64,000 bases of DNA from Nonomuraea maritima. GTDB lineage: Bacteria > Actinomycetota > Actinomycetes > Streptosporangiales > Streptosporangiaceae. Every line of letters begins with the position of its first letter. Position 1 is the first letter of the stretch. The DNA lies in NCBI RefSeq assembly GCF_900100395.1, contig NZ_FNFB01000015.1, positions 1 through 64,000 of the forward strand, in the 5' to 3' direction. Positions 52,647-60,655 of this stretch are shown piece by piece. Made by a program: the position numbers and the translations under genes. The notes below the pieces were generated by a model. The model did no database searches, had not been told where the DNA came from, and was given only the letters and a program-made list of their open reading frames with translations.

Positions 52647-53822
52647 ATGCGTATCACGGGGTATCGCACCATGACGACGATCCAGGAATGGGGCCGTCCC
52701 GTCGGTGACGTCAACGGCGTCTTCGCCGACGGAGTCGTGCCGGTGCCGCTCGTCATGGTGGACACCGACGAGGGGATCACCGGTGTCGGCCTCGGGCCGC
52801 ACGTGGAGATCGAGACTGTCTTCTCCGCGATCGAGGGTGAGGACCCGCGTGGCGTGACGGCGCTCTACGACCGCATGCTGCGGCGGACCTTCAAGGCGGG
52901 CCATGCCGGCGCCGTGTTCGGGACGATCGGCGCACTCGACACCGCCCTGTGGGACATCAAGGCACAGGTGGCCGGTGAGCCGCTCTGGCGCCTGCTCGGC
53001 GGACGCGACCGGGAGGTGCCCGCCTACGCCTCCGGCCTCGACATCGGCCTGACCGACGACGAACTCGTCTCCGCCTACCAGGTCTACGCCCAGCACGGCC
53101 TGCGTGCGGCCAAGATCAAGGGTGGCCTCGACATCGAACGCGACCGGCACCGCCTGACTCTGGTACGGGATGTCCTGGCCAAGGCGGGGCGCGGAGCGCG
53201 GCCGAGTCTGATGCTCGACGTGAACGAGGCCTGGACCCGCAAGCAGGCGGTCCGGCACGTCTGTGAGCTCGAACGCACGCTGGATCTCACCTGGATCGAA
53301 GAGCCGGTGCGGCGATGGGACGCCGAAGGCCTGGCCGTGGTCGGTCGCGGGATCCGCGCCTCCGTCGCCACGGGGGAGAACCTCACCGGGCTTGAGCAGT
53401 TCCGTCCGCTGCTGGCCGCGGGGGCCGTGGACATCGTCCAGACGGCCGTCGTCTGGGGGGTGTCCCACTTCCTCCGGGTGTCCGCGCTGGCGCACGCCCA
53501 CGAGCTGCCGGTCAGTCCGATCGGGGCCACGCCCGTCGCGCTGCTGCACGCCGCGACGTCGGTGCCCAACCACCTGGCCAGCGAGTTGCAGGATCTGCAC
53601 CCGCCGTTCGGACTGTCCCTTGATCTGCACGTCGAGGACGGCGCGTTCGTCCTCGGCGACTCGCCAGGCATCGGCATCACGGTCGACGAGCAGGCGATCA
53701 ACGCGATCACCCGGCTGCCGGACGCCAGGGCGGCCGGCAGCCCCAACATCCGGCCGGAGGACGCCGGACGACGGCTGCTGGCGGCCACCGGCGGCTCCTC
53801 CTCGACGCGGTCCCGGGGATGA
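52647..53822 (+). CDS. Enolase-superfamily enzyme (mandelate racemase/muconate lactonizing type)
   Basis: 391 residues. The capping domain (about 1-115) contains GTIGALDTALWDIKAQVAG. The barrel carries the KxK-type motif RAAKIKGG (about 154-160) and metal ligands in LMLDVNEAW (Asp), LTWIEEPV (Glu) and ATGENLTG (Glu). The family removes an alpha proton from carboxylate substrates; here a sugar-acid dehydratase or racemase role fits the transporter context. I do not see an obvious His-Asp dyad in PVSPIGATP, so KxK chemistry is more likely. Last gene of the operon, convergent with the second GntR gene. Confidence 0.85.
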   Translation: MRITGYRTMTTIQEWGRPVGDVNGVFADGVVPVPLVMVDTDEGITGVGLGPHVEIETVFSAIEGEDPRGVTALYDRMLRRTFKAGHAGAVFGTIGALDTALWDIKAQVAGEPLWRLLGGRDREVPAYASGLDIGLTDDELVSAYQVYAQHGLRAAKIKGGLDIERDRHRLTLVRDVLAKAGRGARPSLMLDVNEAWTRKQAVRHVCELERTLDLTWIEEPVRRWDAEGLAVVGRGIRASVATGENLTGLEQFRPLLAAGAVDIVQTAVVWGVSHFLRVSALAHAHELPVSPIGATPVALLHAATSVPNHLASELQDLHPPFGLSLDLHVEDGAFVLGDSPGIGITVDEQAINAITRLPDARAAGSPNIRPEDAGRRLLAATGGSSSTRSRG

Positions 53823-53882
53823 GGCGAAGCCTGCCGCGGCTGACGGCCGCCGCCGCCCGCGCCCCGGCCGGAGAACGCCGGA

Positions 53883-54623
53883 TCAGTGCGACGAGAAGAA
53901 GAGGCGCTGCTGGATCTCCTTGCGGTAGTCGTCGAGGGTGTTGTCGATGTGCGTCGCCGCGGACCGGGCGGCCGCTTCGGGATCGCCGGCGCGGATGGCC
54001 TGGTAGATGGCGTCATGCTCCTCGACGGCCTTGGTGGCGTGCCCGCCCACCGAGCCGCGCAGGCCGATGAGGCTCGACTGCGCCTGCAGCCTACGGGCCT
54101 CCCGCACGGCGACCTGGAGGAACATGTTGTGCGAGGCCGTGGCGATGGCGGCGTGAAAGGCGTCGTCCCCCTCGTTGAACAACGCCTCGCGTCCGGTGTC
54201 GAAGCCGTGGCGGCACACGCCGGCCGCTTCTTCGATGGCCCTCAGCTCGCCGGGGGTGGCGCGGCGGGCGGCCAGCCGGCTGGTCTCCATCTCCTGCGCC
54301 CGGCGGAACTCGAACAGCATGTAGACGTGGTCGAGGTCGGTCGGGAGGAAGAACGACCCCCGGCGCCCGGTGCCGAACATCCCCTCGTCGTCGGCCACGT
54401 ACAGGCCGCGGCCCTTCTGGGCGCGTACGCGGCCGAGCGCGGAGAGGATCTTGACCGCCTCGCGGACCACGGTGCGGCTCGTGCCCAGTTGCCGGGCCAG
54501 CTCGTTCTCGGTGGGCATGCGGTCGCCCGGGCTCAGGCCGAGTTGGACGATCAATTCCAGCACCTGCTCGGCGGCCACCTCGTAGCCCGGCCGGTATCCG
54601 CTTTCGCGCGGGGCGTCGGTCAC
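53883..54623 (-). CDS. FadR-type GntR transcriptional regulator
   Basis: 246 residues from the GTG at 54623 (AGGAGG 7 nt upstream). The DNA-binding domain (about 10-75) has MPTENELARQLGTSRTVVRE and AVKILSALGRVRAQKGRG. The FCD effector domain (about 100-235) has FEFRRAQEMETSRLAARRAT, FNEGDDAFHAAIATASHN and EEHDAIYQAIRAGDPEAA. The upstream region contains GTnnnAC-centred palindromes suited to FadR-type regulators. It is divergent from the ribose-type ABC operon that it probably controls. Confidence 0.93.
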   Translation of the reverse strand: MTDAPRESGYRPGYEVAAEQVLELIVQLGLSPGDRMPTENELARQLGTSRTVVREAVKILSALGRVRAQKGRGLYVADDEGMFGTGRRGSFFLPTDLDHVYMLFEFRRAQEMETSRLAARRATPGELRAIEEAAGVCRHGFDTGREALFNEGDDAFHAAIATASHNMFLQVAVREARRLQAQSSLIGLRGSVGGHATKAVEEHDAIYQAIRAGDPEAAARSAATHIDNTLDDYRKEIQQRLFFSSH

Positions 54624-54693
54624 CGTGCTTCCTCCTCGCCGTTCCCCGCAAGAGTATGACTGATGAGCTGGCATTTCCCGCCCGAGCACCCCC

Positions 54694-54710
54694 GATGAGT
54701 ACGACTCATC
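54694..54710. promoter_or_regulatory. FadR/GntR-type operator candidate
   Basis: GATGAGT-ACG-ACTCATC is a perfect 7-bp-arm palindrome whose core (GT-N3-AC) fits the FadR-subfamily consensus. It lies 71 bp upstream of the GntR start. Related ATGAG/CTCAT fragments occur at about 54658-54670 and 54717-54723. Confidence 0.6.
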
Positions 54711-54928
54711 CGAACGGCTCATCAAGAGTGACCGCCGCCGCTTTGACGATGGCCGCCCTGGATTCGTTATGCCGATGGTCAAGCATAAGTACGCTCTTTG
54801 CCGTCATAATTACCCTGATGTCCCATTCAACAGAGCCTCGGGGAGGCTCTCGACCAGGGATTCGGTACGGGCGACGGATCAGTTCCGTGTATCGGCACGA
54901 CATTTTTCGGCGGCGTCCCCACTTTATG

Positions 54929-54979
54929 TCGTACCGGTACGAACTTTTGCTTGACCTTCGATTTAAGCCCGCCTAGCAT
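54929..54979 (+). promoter_or_regulatory. Promoter of the ribose-type ABC operon with upstream palindrome
   Basis: A 14-bp perfect palindrome, TCGTACCGGTACGA (54929-54942), is followed by TTGACC (54951-54956), a 17-bp spacer and TAGCAT (54974-54979). The predicted transcription start falls at about 54986-54988, on the ATG of the small remnant ORF, suggesting a leaderless transcript. Confidence 0.65.
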
Positions 54980-54987
54980 CCCGCATC

Positions 54988-55146
54988 ATGAGGCATCCAA
55001 GCCTGAAACTTTTCGATTGCCCCGGAGCGGGGTTCATCGGGACAGGTTTCATGGGGCAGGCCGGCCATCTCCACGCCCACCGCTTCCGCGACTGTGTCGG
55101 CGCCGCGCTCACGTCCGCCCGGGCGGAAGGGCGGACCTCGTGCTGA
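54988..55146 (+). pseudogene. Gfo/Idh/MocA oxidoreductase 5' remnant (52 codons)
   Basis: The frame reads MRHPSLKLFDCPGAGFIGTG, then FMGQAGHLHAHRFRDCVGAA. The GFIGTGFMG plus His-rich helix is the N-terminal NAD(P)-binding motif of Gfo/Idh/MocA oxidoreductases (normally about 330-400 residues). It stops at 55144-55146, overlapping the first codons of the ABC ATPase. The rest of the oxidoreductase is absent, so this looks like a deletion remnant that now serves as a leader, probably translated leaderlessly and coupled to the ATPase start. Confidence 0.55.
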
Positions 55147-56579
55147 GCATGCGCGGCATAGGCAAGAGCTTCCTGGGCGTACGGGTGCTGTCCGGGGTGG
55201 ACCTGGATGTGGCGGCCGGCGAGGTCCACGCCGTCGTCGGCGAGAACGGCGCCGGCAAATCCACCCTCATGAAGATCATCTGCGGGGTGCACGCCCCGGA
55301 CGAGGGCACGATCGAGATCGACGGCACGCCCGTCTCCCTCGGCCATCCGCTCGAGGCGCAGCGCTCCGGCATCGCGATCATCTACCAGGAGTTCAACCTG
55401 CTGCCCGAGCGCACCGTCGCCGAGAACGTGTTCCTCGGCCGCGAGCCCGTCAGGCGCGGCCTGGTCGATCGGGCCGCCATGGAGGAGGCGACCGCGCGGC
55501 TGCTCGACGAGCTCGGCGAGGACCCCTTCGGCCCTCGCGACCTCGTCAAGCGCCTGCCGGTGGCCCAGCAGCAGATCGTCGAGATCGTCAAGGCGCTGTC
55601 GATGAACGCCAGGCTCGTCGTCATGGACGAGCCCAGCGCGGCGCTCGCCGAGCACGAGGTCGAGCTGCTCTACCGGCTGATCGGGCGGCTGCGGGAACGC
55701 GGCGTCGCCGTCGTCTACATCTCCCACCGATTACGCGAGGTGTTCGACCTCGCCGACCGGGTCACCGTGCTCAAGGACGGCTCGCGCGTCACCACGCTCC
55801 CGATCGGCGAGGTGACCCCCGACGAACTCATCCGCCTGATGGTGGGCCGCGACCTCGGCACCTACTTCCCGCCCCGCTCGGCGGCCGCCGGCGAGGTACG
55901 GCTCAGCCTGCGCGGAGCAGGCAACGACAAGCTCCGCGACATCGACCTGGAGCTGCGTGCCGGTGAGATCGTCGGCATCGCGGGCCTCCAGGGGTCCGGC
56001 AGGTCGGAGCTCGCCAAAGCGATCTTCGGCGCCGAGCCGTTCACCGCGGGCGAGATGACCCCCTCGCGCCCGCGTTCGGTCCGCGAAGGCGTGGCCATGG
56101 GCATCGGGCTCGTCACCGAGGACCGCAAGGCCGAAGGGCTCGTGCTGCGCCAGTCCGTGCGTGACAACGCCCTGCTCGTCGCCCGCGCGGTGCGCGCCGG
56201 GAACCGCGCCGGCGTCCGCGACCTGCTCGAACGGGTACGCCTCCCAGCCGCGCGCCAGGAACAGGAGGTCCGCTACCTGTCCGGCGGCAATCAGCAGAAG
56301 GTCGTGCTCGTCAAATGGATGACGATGGCGCCGCGGGTGCTGCTGTTCGACGAGCCGACCCGGGGGGTCGACGTCGGGGCCAAGGCCGCGATCCACGACC
56401 TGATGCGCGAACTCGCGAACGACGGCATGGCCATCATGATGATCTCTTCCGAGTTGCCCGAGCTCATCGGCATGAGCGATCGCGTCGTCGTCCTGCGCGA
56501 CGGCCGCATCGCGGGCACGCTGCCGGCCGGGGCCTCCGAGGAGGCCGTCATGCGCCTGGCCGCAGGAGAGGGGGCCTGA
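55140..56579 (+). CDS. Ribose-type ABC transporter ATP-binding protein (two NBDs, RbsA/XylG-like)
   Basis: About 479 residues from a GTG at 55140 (an ATG three codons later is an alternative). NBD1 has Walker A GENGAGKST, Walker B LVVMDEPSAAL and switch His in YISHRLREV. NBD2 has the degenerate GLQGSGRSEL loop usual in RbsA, signature SGGNQQKVV and Walker B LLFDEPTRGVDVG. It powers the importer formed with the next two permeases and the periplasmic-binding lipoprotein. A TTA codon is at 55731. The start overlaps the oxidoreductase remnant, and the stop abuts the first permease. Confidence 0.93.
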   Translation: MLSMRGIGKSFLGVRVLSGVDLDVAAGEVHAVVGENGAGKSTLMKIICGVHAPDEGTIEIDGTPVSLGHPLEAQRSGIAIIYQEFNLLPERTVAENVFLGREPVRRGLVDRAAMEEATARLLDELGEDPFGPRDLVKRLPVAQQQIVEIVKALSMNARLVVMDEPSAALAEHEVELLYRLIGRLRERGVAVVYISHRLREVFDLADRVTVLKDGSRVTTLPIGEVTPDELIRLMVGRDLGTYFPPRSAAAGEVRLSLRGAGNDKLRDIDLELRAGEIVGIAGLQGSGRSELAKAIFGAEPFTAGEMTPSRPRSVREGVAMGIGLVTEDRKAEGLVLRQSVRDNALLVARAVRAGNRAGVRDLLERVRLPAARQEQEVRYLSGGNQQKVVLVKWMTMAPRVLLFDEPTRGVDVGAKAAIHDLMRELANDGMAIMMISSELPELIGMSDRVVVLRDGRIAGTLPAGASEEAVMRLAAGEGA

Positions 56580-57593
56580 ATGGACCTGCGCACGCGCGTC
56601 CGCCGCCCCGCCCGCCGCAGCCGGGCGCACGGCGGCCTGGCGGCCCACCTGCGCGAACCCACGCAGGTGGTGTTCCTCGCGCTGCTTGGGCTGGTCGCGG
56701 TCGGCTGGGCCCTCGTCGCGTTCGACGGCGGTCAGCTGCTCACCATGGAAAGCGTCGTCGGGATCCAGCAGCGTTCCGCGGCCCTCGGCATCGTGGCGAT
56801 CGGGCAGACGCTGGTGATCCTGGCCGGGTCGCTCGACCTGTCCGTGGCGTACCTGATCAGCCTGACCTCGTTGGTCGCCGCAGAGATCATGGCGGGCCAG
56901 GACGGGAACATCTGGCCGGCGGTCACCGCGGTGCTGGTCATCAGCTCGCTGGTGGGACTGGTCAACGGACTGGTCATCACCAGGCTCCAGGTCCACGCCT
57001 TCATCGCCACACTCGGCGTCGGCCTGATCATCAAAGGCATCGTCGACCACCTGTACGACGGCCCGGCGGGCGAGGTGCCCGCGTCGTTCCAGGTCCTCGG
57101 ATACTCCCGCGTCGGGCCGATCCCCGTGTCCGCCATGCTCTGGGCGGGCGTGGCCGTCGTGGCCTGGTTCCTGCTGAGCCGGACCCGGCTGGGATACCGG
57201 ATCTACGCGGTCGGCGGCAACGAGGAGGTGGCCCGGCTGTCCGGGGTCCGTACCGCCCGCGTCACCGTGATCACCCACGTGCTCTGCTCGCTCTGCGCCG
57301 GCATCGCGGGTCTGCTGCTGGCCGCCAGGCTCGGGGCGGGGACACCCACGGTGGGCACCGACGGCGGCTACGACCTGGAATCCATCGCCGCGGTGGTGCT
57401 CGGGGGGACCGCGCTGGCCGGAGGCAAGGGCGGGGTCGCCGGAACCGTGGGCGGGGTCCTGCTGCTGGCAGTCCTGGACACCATCTTCAACCAGCTCGAG
57501 GTCAACTCCTTCGCCAAGGACGTGGTCCGCGGCGTGGTCATCGTCATCGCGGTGGCCGTCTACGCCCGGCGCGGAACGAGGCGGTCGGCATGA
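56580..57593 (+). CDS. Ribose-type ABC transporter permease (RbsC-like)
   Basis: 337 residues with about eight to ten membrane spans. GQTLVILAGSLDLSVAYLIS is the hallmark segment of BPD_transp_2 permeases; VVLGGTALAGGKGGVAGTVGG lies near residue 275. It follows the ATPase stop directly and overlaps the next permease by ATGA (57590-57593). Having two RbsC-type permeases suggests a heterodimeric channel. Confidence 0.92.
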   Translation: MDLRTRVRRPARRSRAHGGLAAHLREPTQVVFLALLGLVAVGWALVAFDGGQLLTMESVVGIQQRSAALGIVAIGQTLVILAGSLDLSVAYLISLTSLVAAEIMAGQDGNIWPAVTAVLVISSLVGLVNGLVITRLQVHAFIATLGVGLIIKGIVDHLYDGPAGEVPASFQVLGYSRVGPIPVSAMLWAGVAVVAWFLLSRTRLGYRIYAVGGNEEVARLSGVRTARVTVITHVLCSLCAGIAGLLLAARLGAGTPTVGTDGGYDLESIAAVVLGGTALAGGKGGVAGTVGGVLLLAVLDTIFNQLEVNSFAKDVVRGVVIVIAVAVYARRGTRRSA

Positions 57594-58540
57594 AGCGGGC
57601 ACTTCCCATCCTCGCGGTTCTCGTGGTGCTGCTCACCGCGATCGCCGTCGTCAACCCCTTCTTCCTGGAGCCGGCCGGGTTCCTGGCGTTCCTCAAACGG
57701 GCCGCGCCGCTGGTGATCCTCGCCGCGGGACAGTACTTCGTCATCGTCTCCGGCGAGTTCGACCTGTCGGTCGGCTCGCTGGTGACGGCCGAAGTGGTGA
57801 TCGCCGCGCGGCTCATCGACGGCGACGAGTCCGCCACCTGGCCGGTCCTCGCCCTGCTGATCGCCGTCGGGCTGCTCGTCGGGCTGGTCAACGGCGTGGT
57901 CACCACCAAGCTGCGGGTGCCGTCGTTCATCGTGACGCTCGGCATGCTGCTCGTCCTCAGCGGAGCGGTCTTCCTCTGGACCGGCGGCGCGCCGCGTGGC
58001 GCGCTGTCGGAAGGCTTCCGGGCGTTCGGTCGCGGCGGCCTCGGGCCGTTGCCGTGGTCGGTGCTGATCCTGCTGGTTCTGGGCGGGGCGGCGATCTGGC
58101 TCATGCGCGCCGATTTCGGCAAGATCCTCATGGCCACCGGTGACAACGAACGTGCCGCGGCGCTGTCCGGGGTCCGGGTCGATCGGGTCAAGGTCTTCGC
58201 CTTCATGCTCTCCGGTCTGTCCGCCGCCGTCGCGGCGATCCTGCTCGGCGGTTTCGCCGGGGTCTCGGCCCAGGTGGGCCAGGGTCTGGAGTTCTCCGCC
58301 ATCACCGCGGTCGTCCTCGGCGGCGTGGTGCTCGGCGGCGGCCGCGGCTCCGTGCTGGCCGCCATGGCCGGGGCCGTCACGCTGGAGGCGCTGTTCACCC
58401 TGCTCAACCTGTACGGAATCTCGGGGGCGCTGGAGTACACCGTGCAGGGCGTCATCATCATCGCCGCGGTCGCGGCGGGAGTCATCCGACTTCCCCGGAA
58501 GTCCACCCCCCGAAGAGGAGACGCACATGCCGCGTCATAA
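57590..58540 (+). CDS. Ribose-type ABC transporter permease (RbsC-like), second subunit
   Basis: 316 residues from the ATG at 57590. GQYFVIVSGEFDLSVGSLV and VVLGGVVLGGGRGSVLAAMA repeat the hallmarks of its neighbour. It ends 14 bp inside the binding-protein gene, so the operon is tightly coupled. Confidence 0.92.
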   Translation: MKRALPILAVLVVLLTAIAVVNPFFLEPAGFLAFLKRAAPLVILAAGQYFVIVSGEFDLSVGSLVTAEVVIAARLIDGDESATWPVLALLIAVGLLVGLVNGVVTTKLRVPSFIVTLGMLLVLSGAVFLWTGGAPRGALSEGFRAFGRGGLGPLPWSVLILLVLGGAAIWLMRADFGKILMATGDNERAAALSGVRVDRVKVFAFMLSGLSAAVAAILLGGFAGVSAQVGQGLEFSAITAVVLGGVVLGGGRGSVLAAMAGAVTLEALFTLLNLYGISGALEYTVQGVIIIAAVAAGVIRLPRKSTPRRGDAHAAS

Positions 58541-59717
58541 GGCCGCAGTCGCCGCGTTCGCCGCGCTCGTCCTCGCCGGCTGCACCACCGACGCACCGGT
58601 GGCCACAGCCCCACAGGCGACGCCCGCCACGAGTGCTCCAGGCTCCGGCACGGGCGCGCAGTCGAAGTTCTTCGTCCAGGCGGACTTCGACGCCCAGCTG
58701 GCCATGCGCTCCCAGACACCCGAGGGCCCCGAGGCCAAGCCCTGGGAGCAGGCCATCGCCCCGAAGATGATCGACACGGCGCAGTACAAGAAGGACGGGC
58801 CGTACCACCTGTGCTTCTCCAACGCGGCCGTCAACAACCCCTGGCGTCAGGTCGGCTGGAAGACGATGCAGGCCGAGGTGGGCCTGCACAAGGAGATCGA
58901 GGAGTTCACCGCGCTCGACGCCGAGGGCAAGGACGACAAGCAGATCTCCGACATCGCCGAGCTGCAGGCCAAGGGCTGTGACGCGCTGATCGTCTCGCCG
59001 AACACCACGGCGACCCTCACCCCCGCCGTGACGGCCGCCTGCGAGAAGGTGCCCGTCATCGTGTTCGACCGGGGCGTGGAGACGGACTGCCCGGTGACGT
59101 TCATCAAGCCCATCGGCGGCTACGCCTTCGGCGCCGACGCGGCCGAGTTCCTGGTCGAGAAGGTGCCGGCGGGCGGGAAGGTACTGGCGTTGCGCATCCT
59201 GCCCGGCGTGGACGTGCTGGAGACCCGCTGGTCGGCGGCGAAGGTGGTCTTCGACAAGAGCGGCCTCCAGGTGGTGGGGGTGGAGTTCACCGACGGCGAC
59301 GCCGTCAAGACCAAGAGCATCGTCAGCGACTACATCCAGCGGCACGGCAAGATCGACGGCGTCTGGATGGACGCCGGCGCCACGGCGGTGGCCGCGATCG
59401 AGGCGTTCGAGGACGCCGGCCAGCCGGTGCCGCCGATCAACGGCGAGGACCAGCAGGACTTCCTGCAGAAGTGGAAGGACGCCAACCTCACCGCCGTCGC
59501 ACCCACATACCCGACCTACCAGTGGCGCACCCCGGTCATCGCCGCTCTGAAGATCCTCAAGGGCGAGGAGGTGCCCGAGATGTGGAACCTGCCGCAGCCG
59601 AAGGTCACCAGCGAGAGCCTGTCGGCCTACCTCAAGCCCGACATGCCGCCGCTGCACTACGCGCTGTGCGGTTGTGAGGACCTGCCCGGGTTCCCTGAGG
59701 GCTGGGGCGGCAAGTAG
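58527..59717 (+). CDS. Periplasmic-binding-protein-like sugar-binding lipoprotein (Peripla_BP_4)
   Basis: 396 residues from the ATG at 58527 (GAAGAGGAG upstream). Signal with lipobox LVLAGC (Cys about 19) and a Pro/Ala/Thr linker. The mature protein has the ribose-binding fold: YHLCFSNAAVNNPWRQVGWK, GCDALIVSPNTTATLTPAV and VFDRGVETDCPVTF. It supplies the RbsA/RbsC transporter. Unusual for the family are extra Cys residues near the C-terminus (CGCED). It is followed by a hairpin before the epimerase gene. Confidence 0.9.
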   Translation: MPRHKAAVAAFAALVLAGCTTDAPVATAPQATPATSAPGSGTGAQSKFFVQADFDAQLAMRSQTPEGPEAKPWEQAIAPKMIDTAQYKKDGPYHLCFSNAAVNNPWRQVGWKTMQAEVGLHKEIEEFTALDAEGKDDKQISDIAELQAKGCDALIVSPNTTATLTPAVTAACEKVPVIVFDRGVETDCPVTFIKPIGGYAFGADAAEFLVEKVPAGGKVLALRILPGVDVLETRWSAAKVVFDKSGLQVVGVEFTDGDAVKTKSIVSDYIQRHGKIDGVWMDAGATAVAAIEAFEDAGQPVPPINGEDQQDFLQKWKDANLTAVAPTYPTYQWRTPVIAALKILKGEEVPEMWNLPQPKVTSESLSAYLKPDMPPLHYALCGCEDLPGFPEGWGGK

Positions 59718-59724
59718 AGCTGAT

Positions 59725-59744
59725 CGGCTCGCCTCGGCGAGCCG
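59725..59744 (+). terminator. Short intra-operon hairpin
   Basis: CGGCTCGCC (59725-59733) pairs with GGCGAGCCG (59736-59744) across a 2-nt loop, between the binding-protein stop and the epimerase start. It may stabilise the upstream message rather than terminate. Confidence 0.45.
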
Positions 59745-59763
59745 GCGAAGAAGAGGGGTGCCA

Positions 59764-60597
59764 ATGTTCTCCATCGGAGTGAACACCTGGGTCTGGGTCT
59801 CCCCGCTGACCGACGACGACCTGGTGCGGCTCGCGCCGCGCATCGCCCGGTGGGGGTTCGACGTCGTCGAGCTGCCCGTCGAACGGCCCGGCGACTGGAA
59901 CCCGGACAAGGCCGCGGCGGTGCTGGCCGAGCACGGGCTGGCCGCGTCCGTGGTGCTGGTCATGCCGCCGGGACGCGAACTCGTGGCCGCCTTCCAGGAG
60001 ACCGTCCGCGAGACCCAGGACTATCTGCGGCACTGCGTCGACGTGGCGGTGACCGTCGGCTCCCCGGTGGTCGGGGGGCCGGCGTACGCCTCGGTCGGCC
60101 GTACGTGGCGCCTGTCCCCGGACGAACGCCGGGGCGTCTACGCCGAGTTGCGTGAGCATCTGCGACCCGTACTCGACCATGCGGGCGAGCGCGGGGTGAA
60201 GCTCGCGGTCGAGCCGCTCAACCGGTATGAGACCAGCCTCGTCAACACGGTCGAGCAGGCGCTCGACGCGCTGCCCGAGGACTGCCACCTGGCACTCGAC
60301 GTCTACCACATGAACATCGAGGAGAAGGACCCCGTCCAGGCGGTGCGGCTCGCGGCGGATCGCATCGCGCACGTGCAGGTGTGCGGCACCGATCGCGGCA
60401 CGCCGGGGGCCGACCGCTTCGACTGGCCCGGCTTCACGGAAGCCCTGCGGGACGTCGGCTACGCAGGGCCGCTCGTCATCGAGTCGTTCACCGCGCACAA
60501 CCAGAGCATCGCCACCGCGGCCTCCATCTGGCGTCCCCTCGCGGAAAGCCAGGACGCACTGGCCGCGGACGGACTCGCCTACCTCCGCACCCTCTGA
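59764..60597 (+). CDS. Sugar phosphate isomerase/epimerase (AP_endonuc_2 TIM barrel; ketose 3-epimerase-like)
   Basis: 277 residues from the ATG at 59764 (GAGGGG 5-8 nt upstream); a longer frame from 59674 would run through the previous gene's end. Metal ligands typical of tagatose/psicose epimerases are seen: LAVEPLNRYETSLVN (Glu about 151), LALDVYHMNIEE (Asp about 184, His about 187), HVQVCGTDRGTPG and PLVIESF (Glu about 245). It probably interconverts the sugar imported by the upstream ABC system. Last gene of the operon; a terminator follows. Confidence 0.85.
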   Translation: MFSIGVNTWVWVSPLTDDDLVRLAPRIARWGFDVVELPVERPGDWNPDKAAAVLAEHGLAASVVLVMPPGRELVAAFQETVRETQDYLRHCVDVAVTVGSPVVGGPAYASVGRTWRLSPDERRGVYAELREHLRPVLDHAGERGVKLAVEPLNRYETSLVNTVEQALDALPEDCHLALDVYHMNIEEKDPVQAVRLAADRIAHVQVCGTDRGTPGADRFDWPGFTEALRDVGYAGPLVIESFTAHNQSIATAASIWRPLAESQDALAADGLAYLRTL

Positions 60598-60611
60598 CCC
60601 GAAACGGGCAG

Positions 60612-60645
60612 CCGGTGCCGCCGCCGGAACCGACGGCGGCACCGG
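60612..60645. terminator. Bidirectional terminator hairpin
   Basis: CCGGTGCCGCCG (60612-60623) and its exact complement (60634-60645) form a 12-bp stem between the convergent epimerase and S15 peptidase genes. Confidence 0.8.
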
Positions 60646-60655
60646 GCGTCCGGAG

